The notes beneath the pieces were generated by a model that saw only the letters and a list, made by a program, of their open reading frames with translations, had not been told where the DNA came from and did no database searches. A stretch of 64,000 nt of DNA from the NCBI GenBank assembly GCA_900551115.1, contig URUY01000002.1:128988-192987 (forward strand), given 5' to 3'. This document shows positions 1 through 8,146 of this stretch, one piece after another (the first letter of the stretch is position 1; each line of letters opens with the position of its first letter). Origin of the DNA: an uncultured Lachnospiraceae bacterium. Lineage in GTDB: Bacteria; Bacillota; Clostridia; Lachnospirales; Lachnospiraceae. Made by a program: the position numbers and the translations under genes.

Positions 1-817
1 GCGTGCCGTCCGGCATATCACTGTTGAAGCGGATTTCTCCTTCGTATCCGGTAACAGCTTTTACCATTTCTGCAAGAGCCTTTATCGTTACCTCTTTTCC
101 CGTTCCTATATTGACATGCTGTTCTCCGTCATAATGCTCCAGTAAAAAAACACAGGCATCGGCCATATCGTCCACATATAAAAATTCCCGAAGGGGCGTA
201 CCGGTTCCCCACAGCTCCACAAAAGGCCTGCCCTGTTTCTTTGCTTCATGGAATTTCCGAATCATGGCCGGCATTACATGGGAACCTGTCAGGTTGTAAT
301 TGTCGTGAGGGCCATACAGGTTGGTGGGCATACAGCTTATAAAGTTGTCCCCATACTGTCTTTTAAAAAATCTGCACATTTCAAGGCCTGCAATCTTTGC
401 AATGGCATAAGCCTCATTTGTCTCCTCCAAAGGTCCTGTAAGCAGTGCATCCTCTTTTATGGGCTGAGGCGCCATTTTCGGATAAATACAGGTACTTCCC
501 AAAAACAAAAGCTTCTTTACATGATAATCGTGGGCGCATTTAATCACATTGCACTGTATCTGCATATTTTCATAGGCAAACTCTGCCGGCGCCGTGTTAT
601 TGGCATTGATGCCGCCCACCTTTGCCGCCGCCAGAACAACCACGTCCGGTTTTTCCTTTTCAAAGAAATCTCTCACAGCCGCCTGATTTGTCAAATCAAG
701 CTCCGCATGGGTTCTGCCCACAATGTTTACATAGCCCTTTGCTTCAAGGCTCCTTACAATGGCGCTTCCCACCAGTCCTCTGTGTCCTGCCACATATATC
801 TTATCCGTTTTTTCCAT
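1..817 (-). CDS. fcl: GDP-L-fucose synthase, 3' end cut by window edge
   Basis: NADPH-dependent epimerase/reductase that converts GDP-4-keto-6-deoxy-D-mannose to GDP-L-fucose in the cytoplasm, for fucose-containing surface polysaccharide. About 272 N-terminal residues are present; the stop lies beyond base 1. The N-terminal Rossmann glycine motif GxxGxxG is at residues 11-17, and the extended-SDR catalytic pair YxxxK is at Tyr137/Lys141. The ATG is at 817 and the frame stays open to the window edge. It lies 69 bp downstream of gmd, which makes its substrate, so the two are probably cotranscribed. The family is read from motifs and pairing with gmd; assignment is confident. Confidence 0.9.
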   Translation of the reverse strand, partial: MEKTDKIYVAGHRGLVGSAIVRSLEAKGYVNIVGRTHAELDLTNQAAVRDFFEKEKPDVVVLAAAKVGGINANNTAPAEFAYENMQIQCNVIKCAHDYHVKKLLFLGSTCIYPKMAPQPIKEDALLTGPLEETNEAYAIAKIAGLEMCRFFKRQYGDNFISCMPTNLYGPHDNYNLTGSHVMPAMIRKFHEAKKQGRPFVELWGTGTPLREFLYVDDMADACVFLLEHYDGEQHVNIGTGKEVTIKALAEMVKAVTGYEGEIRFNSDMPDGT

Positions 818-886
818 CTCTTAACTTACTTCCTTTCCGGATTTTCTGCCATTTATCTTATTTACCGCTCTCTGTCACCTCACGTT

Positions 887-1921
887 TTATACGCCTGCTG
901 CCTTCCTGTCTGCATCTACCATCATAGCTACCAGCTCCTTAAATGTGACCTGCCGCTGAAAGCCAAGCTCTGTTTCTGCCTTAGACGCATTTCCCCACAA
1001 AAATTCCACCTCTGCGGGACGGTAAAATTCCGGGTTCACATCCACAAGCAGCTCGCCCGTCTCGGCATCATAGCCTTTTTCATCTACACCCTTTCCCTCA
1101 AACCTGAGGGTAATGCCTGCATGTGCAAAGGCTTCCGTTACAAATTCCCTTACCGTATGTGTTTCTCCGGTTGCCAGTACATAGTCTCCCGGTTTATCCT
1201 GCTGCAGCATCTGCCACATGCCTTTTACATAGTCCCCTGCAAAGCCCCAGTCTCTTTTCGCATCCATATTGCCCAGTGACAGCTTTTTCTGTTTTCCTGC
1301 CAAAATGGCGGCAACAGCCAGAGTTATCTTTCTGGTAACAAAATTTTCGCCTCTTCTGGGCGATTCATGATTGAACAGAATACCGTTGCAGGCAAACATC
1401 CGGTATGCTTCCCTGTAATTGACCGTAATCCAGTAGGAATACAGCTTTGCCGCTCCGTAAGGGCTTTTGGGATAAAACGGCGTTTTCTCGCTTTGAGGCG
1501 CCGTTTCAGGCAGCCCGCCGAACAGCTCCGATGTGGAAGCCTGATAAAACCGGCAGTTTCCTCCGCAAATCCGCAGAGCCTCCAAAAGCTTCAGGGTTCC
1601 TACCCCCGTAATCTCCGCCGTATATTCCGGCACTTCAAAGGAAATCCCTACATGGGACTGTGCCGCAAGGTTATAAACCTCCGTAGGCCTTATCTCCGAT
1701 ACCAAACGGATTAAATTGCTGGAATCCGATAAATCCGCATAATGCAGAAAAAAATTCACTTTATTATAAGAAGAATTAAGGATACCCTCCAGCCTGTCCA
1801 GATTTTCCGTGCTGTGCCTGCGGATAAGCCCATGTACCTCGTACCCTTTTTCCAGTAAAAATTCTGCAAGGTAAGAACCGTCCTGACCTGATATTCCTGT
1901 AATTAAAGCTGTTTTCTTCAT
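887..1921 (-). CDS. gmd: GDP-mannose 4,6-dehydratase
   Basis: Catalyses the first step from GDP-D-mannose towards GDP-L-fucose or GDP-D-rhamnose. It is an extended SDR protein of 344 aa, the usual family length, with the NADP-binding motif GxxGxxG at residues 9-15 and the YxxxK pair at Tyr155/Lys159. An upstream in-frame start at 1945 would add eight residues, but ATG 1921 has a GGAAGGAG ribosome site 10 bases ahead and begins the conserved MKKTALITG stretch, so it is preferred. The gene is first in a two-gene unit with fcl and is transcribed away from the AraC gene across a short AT-rich gap. Confidence 0.95.
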   Translation of the reverse strand: MKKTALITGISGQDGSYLAEFLLEKGYEVHGLIRRHSTENLDRLEGILNSSYNKVNFFLHYADLSDSSNLIRLVSEIRPTEVYNLAAQSHVGISFEVPEYTAEITGVGTLKLLEALRICGGNCRFYQASTSELFGGLPETAPQSEKTPFYPKSPYGAAKLYSYWITVNYREAYRMFACNGILFNHESPRRGENFVTRKITLAVAAILAGKQKKLSLGNMDAKRDWGFAGDYVKGMWQMLQQDKPGDYVLATGETHTVREFVTEAFAHAGITLRFEGKGVDEKGYDAETGELLVDVNPEFYRPAEVEFLWGNASKAETELGFQRQVTFKELVAMMVDADRKAAGV

Positions 1922-1965
1922 GTTTCCCTTACTCCTTCCCGCCAAGCGGCCCCAAACTCTTTATT

Positions 1966-1994
1966 TATAAAATTATATTATTTTTTTATTTCAA
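1966..1994 (-). promoter_or_regulatory. possible gmd promoter
   Basis: On the reverse strand TTGAAA (1994-1989) lies 17 bases from TTTATA (1971-1966), about 45 bp upstream of the gmd start. The region is very AT-rich, so chance matches are likely. The same interval must also hold the promoter of the divergent AraC gene (TATAAT at 2012-2017), so the two promoters would overlap back to back. Confidence 0.35.
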
Positions 1995-2093
1995 AGGTGA
2001 GTATACTATTGTATAATATCGTTATCAATCCATTTTATTGCTTAAAAATGGTAAAATATTGCTGCCTGTCAATTCATGCAAAAGGAGGTATTT

Positions 2094-2927
2094 ATGTCAA
2101 AAGCTATTTCCGAACGAATTTTGGTTACACCTTCATCCTATACAAAATCCAATTATTTATACGTTCAGGAAATCGGTACCTTAAAAAGCATCGAGCCTCA
2201 CATCAGCCGCCGCGAAAAATTGGAATCCTACCTGTTTTTCATTGTTACGGAAGGAAGCGGCACCGTTACCTTTAACGGCAGCACCAGCCACATCAAGGCC
2301 GGTGACTGCGTATGGCTCAACTGCCTGCTGCCCTACTCCCATGAAAGCAGCCGGCTTACGCCCTGGTCCCTTATGTGGGTTCATTTCAATGGCAGAGAAG
2401 CGGCCTCTTTTTATAAATTGTATGCTGAAAAAGAGGGGCCTCTTGTATTTACGCCTGCTTCCCTCTCCCCTTATACGGAGTCCCTGCAGTCGCTTTACCG
2501 GCTGCAGCAGAAAAAGGATTCCCTGTCAGATTTGCTTTCCCATAAGCACCTTACAGACCTTATTGCACAGATTTTTTCCGATACCTTTCATAATGCGGGT
2601 ACAAATGCCGTCCCGGAAAAATTTTTGGAAATCCGAAATTATCTGGATGAACATTATGCGGAAAAGGTTACTCTGGATGATTTAGCAGAGCGTTACTTTA
2701 TCAGCAAATACCATCTGCTGCGGGAATATCAGCGTCTTTTTGGCTCCACTATCTTAAACGACCTGACCATAAAACGTCTTTCCCATGCAAAATCCCTGCT
2801 GCGGTTTTCTTCTGAAAGTGTAGAAACAATCGCCGTAACCTGCGGTTTTCAGACATCTTCATACTTTATTAAGGTTTTTAAGAGATATGAAAGCCTTACA
2901 CCGCTTGAATACCGACGTAAGTGGTGA
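2094..2927 (+). CDS. AraC-family transcriptional regulator
   Basis: Probable DNA-binding regulator of 277 aa with a cupin-like N-terminal ligand domain (about residues 10-150) and a C-terminal double helix-turn-helix AraC domain (about 175-277, with the typical end segment around TSSYFIKVFKRYESLTP). ATG 2094 is chosen over the in-frame ATG at 2076 because AAAGGAGG stands six bases before it. It is divergent from gmd-fcl and followed 29 bp later by the YuiD-like gene. The cupin half suggests sugar sensing, but no target is visible; control of gmd-fcl is possible from the divergent layout, which is inference only. Confidence 0.85.
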   Translation: MSKAISERILVTPSSYTKSNYLYVQEIGTLKSIEPHISRREKLESYLFFIVTEGSGTVTFNGSTSHIKAGDCVWLNCLLPYSHESSRLTPWSLMWVHFNGREAASFYKLYAEKEGPLVFTPASLSPYTESLQSLYRLQQKKDSLSDLLSHKHLTDLIAQIFSDTFHNAGTNAVPEKFLEIRNYLDEHYAEKVTLDDLAERYFISKYHLLREYQRLFGSTILNDLTIKRLSHAKSLLRFSSESVETIAVTCGFQTSSYFIKVFKRYESLTPLEYRRKW

Positions 2928-2956
2928 TATACTGTGATAGTTGAGTGAGGTGCCTT

Positions 2957-3415
2957 ATGAATTTTTTTGAAGCATTATTTCAAAACAAAATTTTAATCTG
3001 CGCTGTTGCCGGCTGGTGTGTTGCGCAGGTGTTAAAGACATTGATCCATATGTTTTTTACAAAAAAATTTGTTGCGGAACGACTGGTAGGAAGCGGCGGC
3101 ATGCCCAGTTCCCATTCCGCTACCGCCAGCGCGCTGGCCACCGCAACCTGTTTGGCATTCGGTCCCCAAAGCTTTGAATTTGCCATTTCTCTTATTTTAG
3201 CCATCATTGTTATGTATGATGCCATGGGCGTACGCAGAGAAACCGGCATACAGGCAAAGGTACTGAATGAAATGCTGGAAATATTTTCCGACATGGGCAG
3301 CGACATGTCGCCGCAGGACAAGCTGAAGGAGTTCGTGGGACATACTCCCCTGCAGGTTCTGATAGGCGCTGTTTTAGGCATTTTCATTGCAATTACAATG
3401 TACAATATGTTATAA
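2957..3415 (+). CDS. YuiD-like divergent PAP2 (DUF212) membrane protein
   Basis: Small membrane protein of 152 aa related to B. subtilis YuiD and the acid-phosphatase/vanadium-haloperoxidase-like DUF212 family. It has a hydrophobic N-terminal helix, a conserved GGMPSSHSAT stretch (roughly residues 47-56) corresponding to the phosphatase-superfamily SGH-type motif, a DAMGVRRETG segment, and a C-terminal hydrophobic helix. The substrate of this family is not established. ATG 2957 is preferred to the GTG at 2945. It probably shares a transcript with the AraC gene upstream, and its last codons overlap a candidate promoter for the next gene. Confidence 0.75.
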   Translation: MNFFEALFQNKILICAVAGWCVAQVLKTLIHMFFTKKFVAERLVGSGGMPSSHSATASALATATCLAFGPQSFEFAISLILAIIVMYDAMGVRRETGIQAKVLNEMLEIFSDMGSDMSPQDKLKEFVGHTPLQVLIGAVLGIFIAITMYNML

Positions 3416-3416
3416 T
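3387..3416 (+). promoter_or_regulatory. probable promoter of DUF3048 lipoprotein gene
   Basis: TTGCAA at 3387-3392 and TATAAT at 3411-3416 are separated by 18 bases and sit inside the last codons of the YuiD-like gene, about 40 bp before the lipoprotein start. It is a good sigma-A match, suggesting the lipoprotein can be transcribed on its own. Confidence 0.5.
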
Positions 3417-3454
3417 GAGGTTTAGGACTATTTTAACGAAAGAGAGGATTTTTC

Positions 3455-4624
3455 ATGAAAAAGAATAAACTTTTTCTGCTGTTATCCCTTTCAGCTGTAC
3501 TTTTGCTCGGCGGCTGCGGTGGGAATGACAAAACACCGGTGCGTCCCAGTGATTTGGCTACAACTGTCACACCTTCAACGGAAGCACCGACTGAGACTAC
3601 TGCTGAAAGCACTGTACCGGAGGAAACCTTAAGTGATCTTCCGCCTGAAGAAGGTATGGTACACAGCGCCCTTACCAACGAATGGGTAGATGAAGAAGTA
3701 GCTGCTTCCCGCCCTATTGCCGTTATGTTCCCTACTGACAGAGGTTCCCAGCCTCAATACGGCATCGGTTTGGCAGGCGTTTTATACGAATGTATGGAAG
3801 AGGGCGAAATGTCCCGTCAGATGGGTATTATTGAAGACTGGCAGGATTTGGAGCTGATTGGTAATATCAGAAGTGCCCGTGACTATTATGCATACTGGAG
3901 TATGGAATGGGATTCCTTCTTTGTTCATTGGGGCGGTCCCTTCTACCTTGTTGATGTAGTAAAGCGCAGTGATGTCCACAATCTGTCCGGCTGCGGCATC
4001 GGTGCAGGAGATGTTACAGCACCTGCAACCGGAAGCGAAGCGTTCTACCGCTACCCGAAGGGCTCCTCACCTACTATTCACAACGGCTTTACCGATGGTC
4101 CCAGCCTTGTAGCAGTTATTGATAAGCTCGGTTACGAAACAGAGCATCGTGACAAGTACTATGAGCCCGACCACTTTAACTTTGCTCTTATGACAGAGCC
4201 CAACACCTTAGAGGATGCTTCCGACTCCTTTGAGGCTAACGAAATTGATTTATCCAAGATTTTTACGACTACCAAATCCTCTTTTGAATATGACGAAGAA
4301 AGCGGCACTTATTTAAAATATTTGTACGGCGAACCTCAGATAGATGAGCTGACAGGCGAACAGCTTGCTTTCTCAAACGTTATTATTCAGGATACCTATT
4401 GGGAATACCGTCCTGACAACAAATATCTTGTTTTCCAGGTGCATGATTCCGGACGCAGCGGCTATTACTTTACACAGGGCCGCGGCATCAAGATTACCTG
4501 GACCAAGGAAGATGACTATTCTCCGACCAGATACTATGACATGGACGGCAATGAAATTGAACTCAATACAGGCCACACCTACATCGGTATTGCACAGGAA
4601 GGCCGTAATGTTATCTACAACTAA
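3455..4624 (+). CDS. DUF3048 domain lipoprotein (YerB-like)
   Basis: Secreted lipoprotein of 389 aa. The N-terminus has two to three lysines, a hydrophobic stretch and the lipobox LGGC with Cys21 as the acylated residue, then a Thr/Glu/Pro-rich linker to about residue 65. The remainder matches the DUF3048 family represented by B. subtilis YerB, with recognisable pieces such as RPIAVM, GLAGVLYE and NIRSARDYY. The molecular function of the family is unknown; it presumably acts at the outer face of the membrane. A strong terminator follows 13 bp after the stop. Confidence 0.85.
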   Translation: MKKNKLFLLLSLSAVLLLGGCGGNDKTPVRPSDLATTVTPSTEAPTETTAESTVPEETLSDLPPEEGMVHSALTNEWVDEEVAASRPIAVMFPTDRGSQPQYGIGLAGVLYECMEEGEMSRQMGIIEDWQDLELIGNIRSARDYYAYWSMEWDSFFVHWGGPFYLVDVVKRSDVHNLSGCGIGAGDVTAPATGSEAFYRYPKGSSPTIHNGFTDGPSLVAVIDKLGYETEHRDKYYEPDHFNFALMTEPNTLEDASDSFEANEIDLSKIFTTTKSSFEYDEESGTYLKYLYGEPQIDELTGEQLAFSNVIIQDTYWEYRPDNKYLVFQVHDSGRSGYYFTQGRGIKITWTKEDDYSPTRYYDMDGNEIELNTGHTYIGIAQEGRNVIYN

Positions 4625-4636
4625 GCTTTACAGCTT

Positions 4637-4680
4637 AAAGGTGCAGCTTCTATTCGGAAGCTGCACCTTTTTATTTGTTT
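4637..4680 (+). terminator. rho-independent terminator
   Basis: A 14-bp stem (4637-4650 with 4657-4670) with a six-base loop is followed by a T-rich tract. It ends the DUF3048 transcript and, because the stem also carries A-rich flanks, may serve the convergent leuA transcript on the other strand. Confidence 0.85.
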
Positions 4681-4717
4681 TATCTTTTTTCTTTATTTTT
4701 CTGTTTTATCTGTTTCT

Positions 4718-6391
4718 TTATCCTAATTCCAGCCGGTTGACTGCCGAGAAAACAGCTCTCACGGATGCTCTGGTAATGTTGGAGCTTACGCCAACGCCAT
4801 AGGTTACACGGCCTGTCTGTGAATCCAGCAGATGAATATAGGCTGCCGCCTGAGAGTTTGCACCGCTCTGCAATGCATGCTCCTCGTAATCCAACACCTT
4901 TATCCTGATGCCCAGTTCCTCGCACAATCCACGCTGTACAGCATCAATAGGACCGTTTCCGACTCCTTCAAAAATCTTCTGTACGCCATGGTTAGCATAT
5001 ACTACGGTCACTCTTGTGTCAAACTGACTTGCCACTTCTCCGCTCAAATCGTCTACGCGCAGCCTGCGGAAGTGAATCGGTTCCTTTTTATCCAGATATT
5101 CGGCACGGAAGCTTTCCATAATCTGTTCGGGAGATACTTCACCCTGCTTTTCGGATATATTCTGTATGACATTTGCAAATTCTTTGTGCATTGCCTTGGG
5201 CAGCTTGAAACCAAAATAGGTATCCATGACAAAAGCAACGCCGCCCTTGCCGGACTGAGAATTGATACGCACAATCGGTTCGTACTCTCTGCCGATATCT
5301 GCCGGGTCAATAGGAAGATACGGTACCTGCCAATGCTCGCTTTCTCTCTCCCGCATTGCCTTGACGCCCTTATTAATAGCATCCTGGTGGGAACCGGAAA
5401 AGGCTGTAAATACCAACTTCCCGGCATAGGGATGTCTGGGATGCACCTGCATTTTACAGCAGCGTTCATATATTTCAATAATATCATTTACTTTTTCTAT
5501 GTTAAGCTCCGGATTTATCCCCTGTGAAAACATATTGTATGCAATGTTTAAAATATCCACGTTACCGGTACGTTCTCCGTTGCCGAAGAGGGTACCTTCC
5601 ACACGATCTGCCCCCGCCAGCATGGCTAGCTCGGCACTGGCTACGCCGGTTCCTCTGTCATTGTGGGGATGTACACTGACAATAATGCTTTCCCTGTTTT
5701 CAAAATGGCTTATCATCCACTCAATCTGATCTGCAAATACATTTGGTGTATTCATTTCCACCGTAGAAGGCAGGTTTATTATCATGGGATTCTCTTTTGT
5801 CGGTCCCCAGGTCCGCTGTACAGCCGTACAGATTTCCAATGCAAAATCAAGCTCCGTGCCGGTAAAGCTTTCCGGAGAATACTCTAAAACAATCTTACCC
5901 GGAAAATCTGCCGCATGCTTTTTCACCAGCTCCGTTCCTTTTACCGCAATATCAATAATCTCTTCCCGGTTCATATGGAACACCACGTCCCTCTGCAGGG
6001 TAGAGGTAGAATTATAAATATGCACTACCGCCTGCTTACAGCCTTCTATAGCTTCAAAGGTTCTGTCAATCAGTTCTTCCCTGCACTGCGTCAGCACCTG
6101 TACCCGCACGTCATCCGGTATCAGCCTTCTGTCCACAAGCTGCCGCAGGAAATCAAACTCAATCTGGCTGGCTGCAGGAAATCCTATTTCAATTTCCTTA
6201 AATCCCAAATTTACCAAGAACTCAAACATTTCGATTTTTTCATTTACCTGCATAGGGTCTATCAACGCCTGATTACCGTCCCTCAAATCGACACTGCACC
6301 ATATAGGCGCTTTTTCGATTTCCCTGTTCGGCCACTGACGTTCTTTATAGTCTATTACCGGATTTTTACAATATCTCTTATAGTTTAACAT
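4718..6391 (-). CDS. leuA: 2-isopropylmalate synthase, LeuA2 type
   Basis: Condenses acetyl-CoA with 2-oxoisovalerate, the first committed step of leucine synthesis. At 557 aa it belongs to the longer LeuA2 type. The N-terminal TIM-barrel domain contains WCSVDLRDGNQAL (about residues 31-43) and the metal-binding HxH within SVHPHNDRGTG. The C-terminal part (about 430-557) is the allosteric leucine-binding domain, ending in the glycine-rich feature YGVGVSSNITRAS. The ribosome site GGGAGGAAGG lies four bases before ATG 6391. No leuBCD neighbours are present. The start is only about 20 bp from the HPr terminator, leaving no obvious room for a promoter. Confidence 0.95.
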   Translation of the reverse strand: MLNYKRYCKNPVIDYKERQWPNREIEKAPIWCSVDLRDGNQALIDPMQVNEKIEMFEFLVNLGFKEIEIGFPAASQIEFDFLRQLVDRRLIPDDVRVQVLTQCREELIDRTFEAIEGCKQAVVHIYNSTSTLQRDVVFHMNREEIIDIAVKGTELVKKHAADFPGKIVLEYSPESFTGTELDFALEICTAVQRTWGPTKENPMIINLPSTVEMNTPNVFADQIEWMISHFENRESIIVSVHPHNDRGTGVASAELAMLAGADRVEGTLFGNGERTGNVDILNIAYNMFSQGINPELNIEKVNDIIEIYERCCKMQVHPRHPYAGKLVFTAFSGSHQDAINKGVKAMRERESEHWQVPYLPIDPADIGREYEPIVRINSQSGKGGVAFVMDTYFGFKLPKAMHKEFANVIQNISEKQGEVSPEQIMESFRAEYLDKKEPIHFRRLRVDDLSGEVASQFDTRVTVVYANHGVQKIFEGVGNGPIDAVQRGLCEELGIRIKVLDYEEHALQSGANSQAAAYIHLLDSQTGRVTYGVGVSSNITRASVRAVFSAVNRLELG

Positions 6392-6410
6392 ATAGCCTTC
6401 CTCCCGATAT

Positions 6411-6437
6411 AAAATCAGCCCATCAAAAGATGGGCTG
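6411..6437 (-). terminator. hairpin terminator after HPr, next to leuA
   Basis: A perfect 9-bp stem (6416-6424 with 6429-6437) with an AAAA loop is followed on the reverse strand by ATTTTAT. It lies 19 bp downstream of the HPr stop and only 20 bp upstream of the leuA start, so leuA needs read-through or an overlapping promoter. Confidence 0.7.
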
Positions 6438-6456
6438 TAGCTGCTCTTATAAAACT

Positions 6457-6720
6457 TTATTCACCAAGACCACTTTCTATCGCTCCTACCAAAGCCTTCA
6501 ATGCATCTTCTTCGTCTTCACCCTCACAGGCAAATTCAATCTCATCACCGCATTTTACACATGCGCCCAAGACACTAAGTACACTCTTTGCATTTGCTAT
6601 GTTGTCCCTGTATTTGAATGTAACCATAGACTTAAACTTCATCGCTTCCTTACACAGAATGCCTGCCGGTCTCAAATGCAGTCCAGTCGGGTTCTTAATA
6701 ACCACCTTTTGGCTAACCAT
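6457..6720 (-). CDS. ptsH: HPr, phosphocarrier protein of the sugar PTS
   Basis: Cytoplasmic phosphocarrier of 87 aa that passes phosphate from enzyme I to PTS enzyme IIA components. The active-site signature TGLHLRPAG has the phosphorylatable histidine at residue 15, and NAKSVLSVLG carries the regulatory serine near residue 46 used by HPr kinase for CcpA-dependent catabolite repression. No ptsI follows. It has its own good promoter and a terminator, so it is probably monocistronic. A second, histidine-less HPr paralogue is encoded at 57225-57455. Confidence 0.93.
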   Translation of the reverse strand: MVSQKVVIKNPTGLHLRPAGILCKEAMKFKSMVTFKYRDNIANAKSVLSVLGACVKCGDEIEFACEGEDEEDALKALVGAIESGLGE

Positions 6721-6757
6721 GCTGTAATACCTCCAATTTCCTTCTCACGCTAGTTTT

Positions 6758-6786
6758 ACTATATCATTTTTTGACACGAATCACAA
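6758..6786 (-). promoter_or_regulatory. promoter of ptsH
   Basis: On the reverse strand TTGTGA (6786-6781) and TATAGT (6763-6758) are spaced by 17 bases in the gap after glmM. The -10 box is about 38 bp upstream of the ptsH start, leaving a short leader with a GGAGG ribosome site. Confidence 0.6.
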
Positions 6787-6792
6787 GCTTTT

Positions 6793-8142
6793 TTAAAACA
6801 TAATATCCTGTATTAATCCGGCCAGCCGTTCTGCTTCCCCCTGAATCAGTTCTTTATCCTTTCCTTCTATCATAACTCTGACTAAAGGCTCTGTTCCGGA
6901 AGGACGAATCAGTACACGGCCTTCTCCGGCAAACTTTTTCGTCAGAGTTTCAATTGCCTGCGCTATTTCCGGATACTCCAGATAATGCTCTTTCTTGTGA
7001 TTGGCAACCTTCGCGTTGACAAGCGCCTGAGGCAGCACCTCCATTATCTTTGCAAGCTCTGAAAGCGGTTCTGCTGTATCTACCATAACCTGCAGCAGAT
7101 GCAGTGCGCTCAAAAGACCGTCCCCCGTTGTGTTTTCATCCAGAAAAATAACATGGCCCGACTGTTCGCCGCCAAGGCTTGCTCCGATTTCACGCATCCG
7201 CTCCAGTACATAGCGGTCTCCCACCTTGGTCTGTTCTGCTGTAATTTTGTTTTTCTCAGCCATCAGGAAAAAGCCTAAATTGCTCATAATGGTTGCTACT
7301 ATGGTATTCTGCTTCAGCGTGCCTTTTTTCTTCATATAGTTGCCTACTATGGACATAATCTGGTCGCCGTCCACAATCTTACCGTTTTCATCCACAGCCA
7401 GCAGCCTGTCGGCATCTCCGTCAAAGGCAAGCCCCACATTTGCCTTTTCGTATACCACACGCGCCTGCAGCTCCTCCATATGGGTAGAACCACAGTTGGC
7501 ATTGATATTCGTACCATCGGGATTGTTGTGTATTGCCACTACCTCTGCTCCCAACTCCTTCAAGGCTTCTACAGAGGTATAAAAGGAAGCTCCCTCTGCA
7601 CAATCCACTACGATTTTCATTCCCCGCAAATCTACTGCAACGGACTGAATCGCATGATTGATATATTCTTCCCTTGCATCCGTGCGGTGCTTTACCTTGC
7701 CTACTCCTGAACCGGTAGGGAATTTTACGCCCTGCATATTGCTGTTGATAAGCGTTTCTATCTCATCCTCCAATTCATCCGGCAGCTTATAGCCGTTGCC
7801 GTCAAAGAACTTAATACCGTTAAATTCCACCGGATTGTGAGAAGCGGAAATCACAACGCCTGCATCTACTTTGTACTTTTTCGTCAGATACGCAATAGCA
7901 GGTGTAGGAAGCACTCCCACATAAATACAGTTGGCTCCCACAGAACAGGCTCCTGCCATCAGGGCATTTGCCAGCATATCCCCCGAGATTCTTGTATCGC
8001 AGCCTACCATCATCGTTGGTTTATGCTCTTTTTCCTTTGTAAGCACGTAAGCTCCTGCCTGACCAAGCTGCATTGCCAAAAGCGGGGTCAGCTCTTCATT
8101 GGCAATTCCTCTTACTCCATCCGTTCCAAATAAACGTCCCAT
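6793..8142 (-). CDS. glmM: phosphoglucosamine mutase
   Basis: Converts glucosamine-6-phosphate to glucosamine-1-phosphate for UDP-GlcNAc and peptidoglycan synthesis. It is 449 aa, the standard length. The N-terminus GRLFGTDGVRG is typical, the phosphoserine loop ISASHNP places the catalytic serine at 101, the metal site is DGDADR, and the phosphate-binding loop RPSGTEP is near the C-terminus. It is the last gene of the cdaA-cdaR-glmM unit, four bases after cdaR. In other Firmicutes GlmM binds and inhibits CdaA, which ties c-di-AMP level to wall precursor flow. Confidence 0.97.
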   Translation of the reverse strand: MGRLFGTDGVRGIANEELTPLLAMQLGQAGAYVLTKEKEHKPTMMVGCDTRISGDMLANALMAGACSVGANCIYVGVLPTPAIAYLTKKYKVDAGVVISASHNPVEFNGIKFFDGNGYKLPDELEDEIETLINSNMQGVKFPTGSGVGKVKHRTDAREEYINHAIQSVAVDLRGMKIVVDCAEGASFYTSVEALKELGAEVVAIHNNPDGTNINANCGSTHMEELQARVVYEKANVGLAFDGDADRLLAVDENGKIVDGDQIMSIVGNYMKKKGTLKQNTIVATIMSNLGFFLMAEKNKITAEQTKVGDRYVLERMREIGASLGGEQSGHVIFLDENTTGDGLLSALHLLQVMVDTAEPLSELAKIMEVLPQALVNAKVANHKKEHYLEYPEIAQAIETLTKKFAGEGRVLIRPSGTEPLVRVMIEGKDKELIQGEAERLAGLIQDIMF

Positions 8143-8146
8143 TTAC

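Noticed and set aside
248..1279. Long forward-strand open frame of 343 codons across gmd-fcl
   Set aside because: It lies antisense to fcl and gmd, whose motifs and lengths are intact on the reverse strand; the translated frame has no recognisable domain and no ribosome site.
6391..6460. T-box or leucine leader peptide ahead of leuA
   Set aside because: No T-box GGUGG-type sequence, no leucine-rich short frame, and only about 20 bp of space after the hairpin.
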